DNA of 64,000 nucleotides, taken from Gautieria morchelliformis. Its lineage: Eukaryota; Basidiomycota; Agaricomycetes; Gomphales; Gomphaceae. Below, piece after piece: positions 1-10,921 of this stretch. The notes beneath the pieces are model-generated. The model saw only the letters and a program-made list of their open reading frames with translations, was not told the origin of the DNA and did no database searches. The position numbers and the translations under genes are program-made. Numbering within the stretch: the stretch's first letter is position 1; every line of letters starts with the position of its first letter. Location: NCBI GenBank assembly GCA_015179125.1, contig WHVA01000078.1:1-64000 (forward strand). Reading direction: 5' to 3'.

Positions 1-174
1 AGTGAGCACCCAGCCTTGCCACCACTGGTCAATGTCAGAGAGGATCCAACAGTGATAGGATCCAACAGTGATGAAGAAGGCAGCTGGTGGTGCACCTAGA
101 GTTTTTGAAGTACCAGATAGGGATGCCCACCATACCGTAACCTGTATGGCATGGGTCAGCTGACGGCTACTCCC
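1..174. other. Unassigned left edge
   Basis: No gene seen. A short direct repeat (two copies of an 18-base run around 41-70) and a short stretch reminiscent of the 3' internal part of the Gypsy element at 7930-7980 suggest element debris that ends where an LTR begins at 175. Confidence 0.3.
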
Positions 175-980
175 TGTCATGACTCGTTTATTTCTTATAC
201 CCAATAACTCCATTCTCCCTTTCATCACCCCACTTCTATGTTTGCTCCGATCGCTCTTCGCCGAATTTGCTGAATGGTTATTCGCTACTCACGTCATTCG
301 CCAGTAGCCACGCCATCAAACACGATTGACATCCTTTATCTGGCTTGATGGTTCATCACTGGTCCCATCACCTTCTCGACTCAACCCCCTTTGGGTGTTC
401 CTATGGCCAGAATACATTCACGGGACGTCCTACCCGTAGAATGTGTGGGATCAACCTGTCGTGACTTGTTCATTTCCCTTCCCCAGCTATCTCTACTTTT
501 CCCTTGACCACTCCTCCTCTATGTCCACTCCATTCGCTCTTCGCCCCATTCGCTACTCGCATCATTTGCCAGCAGGCATGCCATCAAACATGATCAACGT
601 CCTTTACCCGGCCTGATGGTTCATCACTGGTCCCATTAGATTTCTATCTTTGACCAGAGGAGGACTTAAGCACCACTGGTGAGTTTTCATGCTTCACCTT
701 CATTACCTTAGTCTTCGTACTATTATTGGTGCTGTCGGCGAAGGATTGTTGCTGCTTCAACAACGTTTCTGTGACACCTTGCACGTTACATTGTCAAGTG
801 TGATGGGCTATTTTGCTACGACTGTAGATAGGGAGATCCCTGTTCGAGCAGCCCTCTTACCTTCTGAACATTTATTGGTTCATCTTATTCGCCAAACGGC
901 ACACTTCTTCGCACAAGCTATTCGGGCATTCGCTGTGTTCACTAATACACGATATTAATGCCTAAAAACCAATGTTGACA
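175..980 (+). mobile_element. LTR of the main Gypsy family (LTR-B), rearranged solo copy
   Basis: The copy starts TGTCATGAC and ends in the family tail (CACTAATACACGATATTAA, then CTTGACA-like) at 980. A second LTR head (TGTCGTGACTTG) begins at 457, so the 5' part is present twice, and the middle that carries the TATA box in other copies is missing. No matching five-base target duplication was found at the two ends. It is a fossil without coding sequence, and the divergence from the other copies in this window suggests it is fairly old. Confidence 0.75.
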
Positions 981-1526
981 CCCATAGCCATCAGCCACCC
1001 ATCGCCGTACAATCTGGAAGCACTTACGGTTACAGTACAGCCAGAAAACAGCCGTTTATGGCAATTACGGTCTGTATTTCCAAGGCAGTAAGCATTAGGG
1101 CCCGTTCAGTGCCCGCGCATTGATACGCAATGGTGAAGTAGTTCAGATATAAGCAGGGTAGTTAAATCTGGACAGATTTTATTTTCTTTGTGAATTGAAA
1201 CCAGCCGAACAGCTGCAGTTTTCAACTGTTCTCAACCCAAGCAAGGAGTACTGCCGGCACCGCGGCCCTATCTAGTATTGATGCATCGGCAGATTGATTG
1301 CCAAGAGCGTGTGCAAACATAGCCAATGTTTGCCATTTCAGAGGTTTTCCATGCCTATGTGCAATGTAAGGGAATCAGGCTTACAAGGAGGCTTAAGCAC
1401 TTATCTCATACTACAAAAAATTTACCTGTTTTCTAGTGCAGTACAATAGTCTATGAGTACTAGAGCATTGCGGCACTGGCAACGGACCAGATGATGGGTG
1501 TCGTGGACCGGACGACGGGACGGACG
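981..1526. other. No gene seen
   Basis: This stretch lies between two LTR-B copies. It has no convincing open frame or recognised repeat, and it does not match the minus-strand Gypsy element that flanks the other side of the 1527-9308 fossil. Confidence 0.5.
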
Positions 1527-2795
1527 TGTCATGACGCGTTTATTTCCCATACTCAGAAGCTCAGTTCTCCTATTTTCTCACCCCACCTTCGTGTTCGTTC
1601 CGATCACCATTGTCATGTTCGGCAACCAACTCCCGCTGTTCGCGCCAACTACCATAGCCGCGCCGTCAAACGCACGATCGACGTCTTGGACTGACTCGGC
1701 AGTCATCACTGGGCCTGCCACCTCTGCTTGACCCTCTTCCGATGGTGTTCTAATAGTTGGGTTGTCATGACCTGTGTATCTCCTGCACCTTGGTATCCCC
1801 ATTTTCCCTTTTGCTACTCCTCCTCAGTGTTCGCCCGGCTTCGACCTCGACCTCTCCCTCTCCTCCCCTATGTCACTTCTGTTTGCCCTTCCTTGCATTT
1901 CGCCGAACGGCTATTCGCCGCTCGCATCATTCGCCAGCAGGCACACCATCAGAAACGATCGATACCATTCACCCGGCATGATGGTTCATCATTAACCCCA
2001 TCGTCTTCTTAAATCCAACCCATTGGGCGTTCGTATGGTCAAAGTATGTTCGCAGGACATCCCTTCCATAGGTCATGCGGAATCAAGCCAGTAGACCAAG
2101 AGTCCGTGCAGGGTAGCATGTATGCGGGCCCCAAGACATGGTTTTGTCCATAAGTGCCTTCGCCACCTTTATTCTCCATCGTTTCATGTTCGCATTCTTC
2201 CCTCACTCTATTGTATGTTTATTCCATCTACTTGGTATCATGACTGCGCACCCCTATCCAACCCTGACTCATGACAACCTCTTTCCTATTCGCGGATACC
2301 TTGCGAGCATTCAATATAAGTAGTTTACATTCGCATGTATATTCTCCAGTTCAATTATCATACATCGTCCATCTTGTGCAAACTTGACCTCACTGTGATC
2401 ATTGTCTTGAGCCTTCTCTTGGAGATTTCTATCTTCAACCAGCAGAGGACTTAGGCATCACTGGTGGGTTCTCATACTTCATCTTCGTTACCTTAGCCTT
2501 CGAACTATTTTCTGCACTGTTGGTGAAGGGCTCCGAAGGAGCACCTTCACCGGCAAAGGGATTGTTGCTACTTAGACAGCCCTTCCGTGACACCTTGCAC
2601 GTTGTATCATCAAGTGCCACGGGCCATTTCGCTACGACTGTAGATAGGGCGAGCCCCGTTCGGGCAACCCTCTTACCTTGTGAACATTCATTGGTTCACC
2701 TATTCGCCGAACGGCATACTTATTCGCACAAGTTATTCGGGCATTCGCTGTGTTCACTAATACACGATATTAACGCCTAAAAACCAATCTTGACA
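1527..2795 (+). repeat. 5' LTR of E1, long form with duplicated head
   Basis: It begins TGTCATGACGCG and ends CTTGACA. A second head (TGTCATGACCTG) starts at 1763. The same two-headed layout appears in the solo LTR at 10922-13272, which has a perfect target duplication outside the outer head. The long form is therefore a real LTR variant of about 1.27 kb, not two chance insertions. Confidence 0.8.
2315..2358 (+). promoter_or_regulatory. LTR core promoter and inferred transcript start
   Basis: A TATA-like box (TATAAG, 2315-2320) lies 33 bases upstream of AGTTCAATTAT (2348-2358). The same spacing recurs in the 3' LTR (second motif at 8860-8870) and in the solo LTR (11748-11758). The downstream motif is the complement of the primer-binding site, which marks it as the likely 5' end of the transcript in a self-priming element. 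The start site is inferred, not measured. Confidence 0.6.
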
Positions 2796-2797
2796 GT

Positions 2798-2808
2798 ATA
2801 ATTGAACT
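2798..2808 (+). other. Primer-binding site, self-priming type
   Basis: ATAATTGAACT begins two bases after the LTR end and is the exact 11-base reverse complement of AGTTCAATTAT inside the LTR at 2348-2358. Tf1/sushi-type Gypsy elements are known to prime from the folded-back 5' end of their own RNA instead of a tRNA. The same leader follows the LTR at 31708. Confidence 0.65.
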
Positions 2809-5800
2809 AACAGCTACAGTCAAAGCATTCATTCCACCCATTCATCACCTGTTTTTTTACGCGCACCCCACACCACATCTATTCGCAGGACAGCCTTACT
2901 GTTTCGAAGGTCGCCTTCCCCCGCACCGAACATTTTCTCAGACTCCCGTCCCACTCGGCGGGCCTGCCCTATTACCCCTTCATGGGTCGCCCTTCCCTGT
3001 ACCATTCTTTCACACAGCTTTCTGCCCTACTTGGCTGACCTGGGCCTTTTCTCTCATTAGCCTCTGACTCGTTTTCCACAACTCTTACCCATGCCTGTTT
3101 TATCCATTCGAATAACAACCCTATCAACTCTGTACCACCAACGTGCTTATTCACCTCTATTAGCTCTCATTCCGATTCGTCCTTCATCATCCATGTACAC
3201 CTTCCCGGTCTCTCTAGCTCAATCCCCACCCTCATCGACTCTGGCGCCATTTCCAATTTCATTGATAGCTCCTTTTCCTCCCGTCCTGGTTTTGTATGTA
3301 CATCGCTCCGTTCACCTATCGCTCTCTCGCTTTTCAATGGGAAGCCAGCCACTGCTGGTTTCATTCACGAATACCTAGATACTAGTCTCACTTTCAGCGA
3401 CTCCTCTTGCAGGACATTTCGCTACTTGTCACAAAGTTACACCCTTCGGCCATGATCGTTCTCGGGCTTCCGTGGCTTCGCTCTACGAAACCCATTATTG
3501 ATTGGGGCTCCCTCTCAATCACCTTTCCCTCCAACCCTGATTCTATGCTTCCATGAATGACGGTCGCTATGGCCTGTACGATGATTTCCCCGCCGGCTAT
3601 CTTCGACAGTATCCCCAAACTCCACACTGCATCGATGACATCGCCACCGCCAGTTCCTGGTTCACATTCGTCCCCGCCATCCTTGGGTTACGTCCCGAAT
3701 GCGGCGATTGGGCCACTCTCCTACGTCCCGGTCCTTCCACCGGATGTTGCTTCTTCGCCCGCTCCTATTCCGAATCTTTCTGGTTACAAACAGATGTTCG
3801 ACGTGGATGGCGAACCCTTACTACTCTCAACCAAGCCGATCGAGAATCACTCCTTTGAGTCCTCTATATCGCTTCCTAACAATCTCATTCGTCCATTTTC
3901 AGTCACGAAACAACACATAATGGAAACCGAACCTATTCGACCAAAAACAGAGCCCATTCCTAGTCATTCTCACCCCTGTACACCATGTACAGAATCGCTG
4001 ATCGATGACCACCTCCCATTCCATTCTTCACCTCCTGATCCACCTCCAACGAGGAGGGCAACGCCGCATATAAGCCTAATCAGCGCGGCCGCCTTCGAGC
4101 TAATCATGAAACTTGGCGAAGAAGAAACCTTGATGTTAAACATGCACCCTTCCATCCCTGAGCTGACTTCGCTTCGCGCTGTAGGCAACGCCCCAGCCCC
4201 GACCACACTCCTCCACGAAAACCCTCTACCGAAGGACGAGCTAGAAATGTTCAGGGCTGTGGTACCAGAGGAGTACCATGACTTCTTCGATATCCTTTCA
4301 CGTGCTAAAGCCAAAAACCTTCCCCCACATCGACCTTATGACCACACCATCGAAATCGAAAACGATGGCACACCACCTCACGGCCCCATATACCCACTCT
4401 CAAACAGCGAATTAGAGGCCCTCCGTGAATATCTCGAAGACATGCTTGGCAAGGGATTTATCCGCTCCTCCCAATCACCCGGTGGCGCCCCCGTCGTCTT
4501 CGCGAAAAAGAAGGATGGTACACTGCGAATGTGTGTGGACTATCGAGGGCTGAATCGTATCACGCGAAAGAACAAGTACCCTATCCCACTGATTCCGAGC
4601 CTTATTGACCAACTCAAAAGTGTGAACGTCTATACCAAATTTGACCTTCGTGCCTGGTTCAATAACGTTTGGATCGCCTCTGGCCAAGAGTGGAAGACAG
4701 CCTTCCGAACACGATATGGGTCCTTCGAATATCTCGTCATGCCGTTCAGGTTAACGAATGCTCTGGCGACGTTCCAACACTTCATGAATGACATCTTCCA
4801 AGACATGGCTGACGTCTTCGTTGTAGTCTACCTCGACGACATCCTTATCTTCTCCAAGAACAGGGAGACCACTTAGAGCATGTCCGAATGGTCCTCGCCC
4901 ATCTTCGAAAACACAACCTCTTCGTAAAGCCCGAGAAGTGCCTTTTCCATTCGAACTGGGTTGAGTTTCTCGGATTCATCATCTCCCCTGCTGGGGTCTC
5001 CATGGATATCGAAAAGACAGCTGCCATCACAAAGTGGCCTGCACCGACGAACGTTCGCGAAGTCCAATCATTCCTAGGCTTTGCAAACTTCTACAGGAGA
5101 TTCATCATTTCGTTCTCCGACATCGTCCTGCCACTCACTCGCCTTACCAGGAAGGATACTCCATTCGCCTGGGATGCGGAACAACAGGAGGCTTTCAGAG
5201 CACTCAAAGCCACGTGCTCACAGGCCCCAGTCCTCATCCACTTTGACCCGAATAACCCGATCGTCATCGAAACAGACGCCTCCGACTATGCCATCGCCGC
5301 CATCATCTCTCAGATCACCCCCTCCGATGGTGATATCCACCCGATCGCCTTTTATTCACGAGGAATGGCACCTGCCGAAATGAACTACGAGATCTACGAC
5401 AAGGAGCTGCTCGCCATCTTTTGTGCCTTCAAGCAATGGCGAAACTACCTCGAAAGGGCATCCCACGTCATCCTCGTCCTCTCCGACCACAAGAATCTTG
5501 AGTACTTTGCGACTACGAAACAGCTGACCCGACGACTGGTCTGTTGGTCCGAACACCTGTCAGGGTTCAACTATATCATTTGCTACCGAGCTGGGCGACT
5601 TGGCACAAAGCCGGATGCATTGACCCGTCGGGGCGACGTGTACCCAAAAGAGGGGGATGGTGCTTACGCATTAGCGAATCCCCACAACTTCCAATCGATG
5701 TTTAAAACCGGGCAACTCATTCGCGCCATCATCCTTGACTCTGCATCATTGTTAACATCCATCCAACAGGGCCAGTTGACCGATCCCTGTCCTCAGCCCA

Positions 5801-7319
5801 GATTACTCGTCTTCAGTCTCAATCATTGGCAATCACCCCTTCGAATGTGAAATCAGACCCCTGGTCACTTGGAGAGGATGGAAAAACGCTGTTATACAAA
5901 CAGCGAACGTATGTCCCCGATCATAATGATATTCGTTTGGACATCCTTCGCTCGCTGCATGATCATCAGTTAGCAGGCCACCCAGGGATCAGCAAAACGA
6001 TGAAAAACATTTGGAGACAGTATCATTGGCCGAACATGTCCACTTTTGTCACCAACTATATCGGCTCGTGTTCCAAGTGTCGCCACGCTAAATCCATTCA
6101 TCACAAACCCTTCGGTCCACTTCGCTTTCTACCCATCAGCCAACGACCCTGGGATTCGATCTCCATGGACTTCATCGAAGGACTCCCACTGTCGGATGGG
6201 CATGATATGATCCTTGTCATTGTCGACAGGCTAACAAAGATGGCCCTGTTCATTCCGACATTCTCAGACATCGATTCGGGAGACGTCGCCATGCTCTTCC
6301 TTCGACACGTATTCGCTAAACACGGTAGCCCCAGCGACATCATCTCCGATCGAGGGAAGCACTTCACATCCCGATTCTGGACCTCTCTCTGTGAAATCCT
6401 CGGCATCAAAGGCAACCTTTCTACAGCCTACCACCCCCAAACCGATGGACAGACCGAACGAGTAAACCAAATCCTTGAGCAGTATCTCCGAGTCTATATC
6501 AACTACCAGCAGGACGATTGGGTCGACCTCCTGCCTCTCGCCGAATTCGCTTACAACAACACAGCCCATTCGGCGACTCAGGTCACACCCTTCTTCGCCA
6601 ACAAAGGTTTCCATCCCAAGCTCGAAGTATCGCTCACTTCGGTCGCTTCCGAGGACGCTTATTGCCAGTCGGCAGACCTCAAGGACCTTCGCCAATACCT
6701 TCGAGATCAAATCAAGAAATCAATTATCCAGTACACTTTGGCCACAACCACTCGCCACATTCCGATCCCTGAGTTTCAGGTCGGCGACAGAGTATGGCTC
6801 GACTCGTGAAATATTCGCACAAAATGACCTTCAAAGAAACTCGACCACCGAAGACTTGGCCCATATCCTATCACGGCTAAAATATCTTCTCATGCGTTTC
6901 GCTTAGGCTTACCACTGGACCTTCGCCAGATCCACCCTGTGTTCCATGTATCCCTTCTCGAACCCGCCACGACATCTACCATCCCAGGTCGATACGCAGA
7001 CCCCCCACCACCTGTCGAAATTGACTCCGCGGACGAATACGAGATCACGAAGATCCTCGATAGTCGCATTCGCCGGAAGCGATTGGAATATCTAGTGGAG
7101 TGGAAGGGATACGAACACACTCCCGACGCTACGTCTTGGGAACCCTCTTCGAATGTTACTAATTCTGCTCGCAGACTCGCCGAATTCCATGCGAAGTACC
7201 CCCAGAAACCCAAGGCCTAACATCTACTGAACCCCAAGAAAACGATACTCTGTTCATATTCTACCTATAGATTCAACTCCCTTAATTAATCTCCTCCCAA
7301 TCCTCACCCAACTCCTTTC

Positions 7320-8210
7320 GACTCATTCTATGCCTACACCCGACGCCTCTTCGGATGCTCCGAGCTCCCCATCAACCCCTTCGCTCCCCCCTCGATGGCT
7401 CGTAAGGGTACCTGCGGGTTGCGCATCATACTTGGCCATCGTCCTGACCATACCCCTGGCTATCCTTGCCCTCCTACCTTCGCCATCAGGGGCGAAGCAA
7501 ATGTGCAGTCGCCTCACCTTGACAGGCTCTGCAGCTTTCGCCGACCCAGGAATACCCCCGGCTGACTGCGAACCAGAGCAGGGAACTTTGCCGAGTGAAT
7601 CACTGAGTTAGCATGGACGTCACGAGAATCCAGGAGAAAACCATACCTTCTGGGTCCCCTCTAGTCACCTCCCTTCCTTCGCACCCCTTCGAAGTCAGCG
7701 TAAAGATCGGAGCCGGAGTCGAATCAATATCCGCTTCCGCGGGTACCAATTCCAATGTCGATGCCGAACTCTCCAACCACACCCTCGTTTTCTGGATCTC
7801 CTTTGCCAGCTCGTCTACTTCGGACGGTCTTTCGAACGATTGGTCGGCCACCTCCTCGGCCTGCAGCATTTTCCGAAGCTCCTCCTAGACCTCATCATTG
7901 AGCGAATGAAAGCTAATAAAGAAAAAGGCTGGTGCTCACTTGGACCCCTGCCACATCGACCAACCACTGCTCCACATCCCTCGTGACTCTCCCCAAAGCT
8001 CCGGCCTAACCCTCGACACAACCTGCAATCGACCGAGGAGAGCTGAGTACCCAGGTGTCGTCATAAAGGCAGTACTCTTGGCTGGGGTGCTTAGTTGGGC
8101 CCCATAACCCCGTTCCGCACCGTGTTTTTAAACAGAAAAAGAAGTCGTGCACGGACCACGCAGCTACGCAGGGCCCAGGCTTCAGAGATCCCATCGGGGG
8201 ACCCATTACA
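7320..8210 (-). other. Antisense open region in the 3' part of E1
   Basis: Between the chromodomain and the 3' LTR the longest meaningful open stretches are on the minus strand (7323-7517, 7600-7869, 8006-8206). The middle one has a charged helical segment. The Gypsy fossil at 33343-39554 also has minus-strand open stretches in the same place. It is part of the fossil element, product unknown, and the evidence is positional only. Confidence 0.35.
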
Positions 8211-8276
8211 TCCTTAACGGTTCCACCCCACCATAGGACACAGCGTCGTTGGACTCCGAAGCTAGGAGGGGGGTAC

Positions 8277-9308
8277 TGTCATGACCGGTTTATTTCTCCT
8301 ACCGCGTTACCTCCATGTTCCCCCTCGTCACTCCCTAGCATCTTCGTCAGAGTTCGCCGCACCTACCGACCACTCCTCCTCTACATCCACTCTACTCGTT
8401 GTTCGCCCCATCCTCCGAACCGCTATTCGCTGCTCGCGCATTTCGCCAGCAGGCACACCATCAAATATGATCGATACCATTCACCCGGCATGATGGTTCA
8501 TCATTAGCCCCATCATCTTCTTAATCCAACCCCATTGGGTGTTTGTATGGCCAAAGTGCGTTCGCAGGGCGTTCCTTCCATAGGTCATGCGGGATCAACC
8601 CAGTAAACGAAGAGTCCGTGCAGGGTAGCATGTATGCGGGTCCCAAGACATAGTTTTGTCCATAAGTGCCTTCGCCCCCTTTTACTCTCCGTCGTTCCAC
8701 GTTCACATTCTTCCCTCACTCTATTGTATGTTTATTCCATCTCCTTAGTATCATGACTGCACACCCCGATCCGCCCTAACTCACGATGGCCTCTTTCCTA
8801 TTCGCTAATACCTTGCGAGCATTCGATATAAGTAGTTTACATTCGCATGTATATTCCCCAGTTCAATTATCATACGTCGTCCATCTTGTGCAAACTTGAC
8901 CTCACTGTGATCATCATCTTGAGCCTCTCCTTGAAGATTTCTATCTTCAACCAGCCAAGGACTTAGGCATCACTGGTGAGTTCTCATACTTCATCTTCGT
9001 TACCTTAGCCTTCAAACTATTTTCTGTGCTGTTGGCGAAGGGCTCTGAAGGAGCACCTTCGCCAGCAAAGGGACTGTCGAAACTTAGACAGCCCTTCCGT
9101 GATATCTTGCACGTTACGTCGTCAAGTGCTGCGAGCTATTTCGCTACGACTGTAGATAGGGTGAGCCCCAGTTAGGCAAACCCTCTTATCTTGTGAACAT
9201 TCATTGGTTCACCTATTCGCCTAACGGCATACTTATTCGCACAAGTTATTCGGGCATTTGCTGTGTTCACTAATACACGATATTAACGCCTAAAACCCAA
9301 TCTTGACA
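8277..9308 (+). repeat. 3' LTR of E1
   Basis: It starts TGTCATGACCGG directly after a purine-rich tract and ends CTTGACA at 9308. It has a single head, a TATA-like box near 8827 and the AGTTCAATTAT motif at 8860-8870. Its 5' 200 bases diverge from the 5' LTR more than the rest does. Confidence 0.85.
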
Positions 9309-10921
9309 TAGTTGTGAATGAAGCGTCAATAGAAATTGGCAAAACCGAGGAAGGATTGGATGTCACAAACTTTGTGAGGTTCAGGCCAGTCTTTAATGAC
9401 CTTTACCTTGTCGTCCGCTATAGTGAGGCCTCAGGGGAGAGAATGTAACCGAGGAATTCAACCGAGTCACAATGAAACTTGCACTTGTCCTCCTTTGCAA
9501 AGAGGTTGTTGAGTCATAGTCATCGCAGGACTTCCTTGACATGTTCAATATGTTTGGAGGGGTCACTGGAATAGATGAGGATGTCATCCAGGTACCACCA
9601 CACAAACATCCAACAGGTCGGTGAAAATCTTGTTCATGATTCTCTGGAATGCAGCAGGGCCATTAGTGAGGCGTAACCAACCATTCAAAGGACCCATAGC
9701 AAGTCCTGAAGGTGGTTTTCCATTCGTCACCCTCAGCAACTCGTACGAGGTGGTAAGCATGATGAAGGTCAATCTTTGTATAGATGCGAGTGTTCTTTGG
9801 GGCATCAAGTAAGTCAGCAATCAATGGCAATGGATACCGATCTTTTTTCAAGATCTTGTTTAAACCTTGGAAGTTGACACACAACCAAAGCGAGCCATCT
9901 TTTTTGGGGACAAACAATACCAGTGCACCATGAGGCGAGCATGAAGGTCAAATGAAACCGAGGTTCAAATGCTCGTCAATGAACTCACAGAGCATTTTGA
10001 GCTCGGAGGTGGAGAGGGAGTAGATGGGACCGATAGGTGGTGAGGTCCCTTCTTCAAGGTTGATCTTGATGTCATGAGGTCGGTGGGGGGCTAAAGTGTC
10101 AGCGTGTGCTTTGCTGAACACATCTGCAAATTCATGGTATACTTCGGGAACATATTGTTTAATGTTCTCAGAAAGCTTGGGAGAGCTTTCTCCTGATGTT
10201 GCTCCTCTGGCGAGGAATTCAGGTGAAGCCAGGTTGAGTTGAAACACTTCAGATCCTTCTAATCTAGATGCATGCATAAACATGGGCACATTGACTAGGG
10301 AAATGAGCGGTGCTTGTAACTTCGGAGAGGAGGTCAGAGGTGGGGGTGAAGATGCCATAGGTGAAGTCAAGGTCATAGCCGTAGCTGATCGGGCTGAAGT
10401 CGCTGTGGTCACTGGAGTCGTAGTCAAATTGATGGTCTTGAAAGTAATACTGCCCAATACCCAGTCAATCGATGGGTTGTAGCGGGTGAGCCAGTTGTGG
10501 CCAAGTACCACCGAGCAGCTTGAGTCGAGTGAGGTTACATAGAAGGTAACCCATTGTTGTTCGCCAGTCGGAAAACTGATACAGAGGTCTAGAGCTTGAG
10601 TAATGGTAGTGTTAGTACTACCGTCAAATAGTTTCAGGGGTATAGGAGAGACAGGATAAGCAGGCATAGAGTACTTCTGGACAAATTTGGATTCAATAAA
10701 ACAATCAGAAGACCCGCAGTCAACTAATGCAATAAAAGAGACATTGGGAAGCGAAGGCGAGGTTAGATCTACATTAAGGGAATCTTTGGACAATGAATGA
10801 GAAGTGGTGCTGAGTCTGAGCACATGGGTGAGGTTACTGCAATCCTCGGATCGTGTGGTTCCGAGGTTACTACTTATTTTTTCACCTCCATAATGGAGGC
10901 TGAAGTTCTCTCGTTAGAGGT

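Larger units (their letters stand above)
1527..9308 (+). mobile_element. Ty3/Gypsy chromodomain (chromovirus) fossil, element E1
   Basis: Order of parts: LTR 1527-2795, primer-binding site 2798-2808, aspartic-protease region about 3190-3330, reverse transcriptase about 4230-4990 (YLDD core near 4830), RNase H about 5090-5650, integrase about 5880-6830 with an HHCC zinc module and catalytic core, chromodomain about 7030-7220 (EYLVEWKGY-like core), a roughly 1 kb 3' region open mainly on the opposite strand, purine-rich tract 8264-8273, LTR 8277-9308. A recognisable gag is not seen. The element is broken, with roughly half a dozen visible breaks. The two LTRs differ in structure (1269 against 1032 bp) and the flanks do not match, so it is old or a recombinant of two copies. 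Confidence 0.9.
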
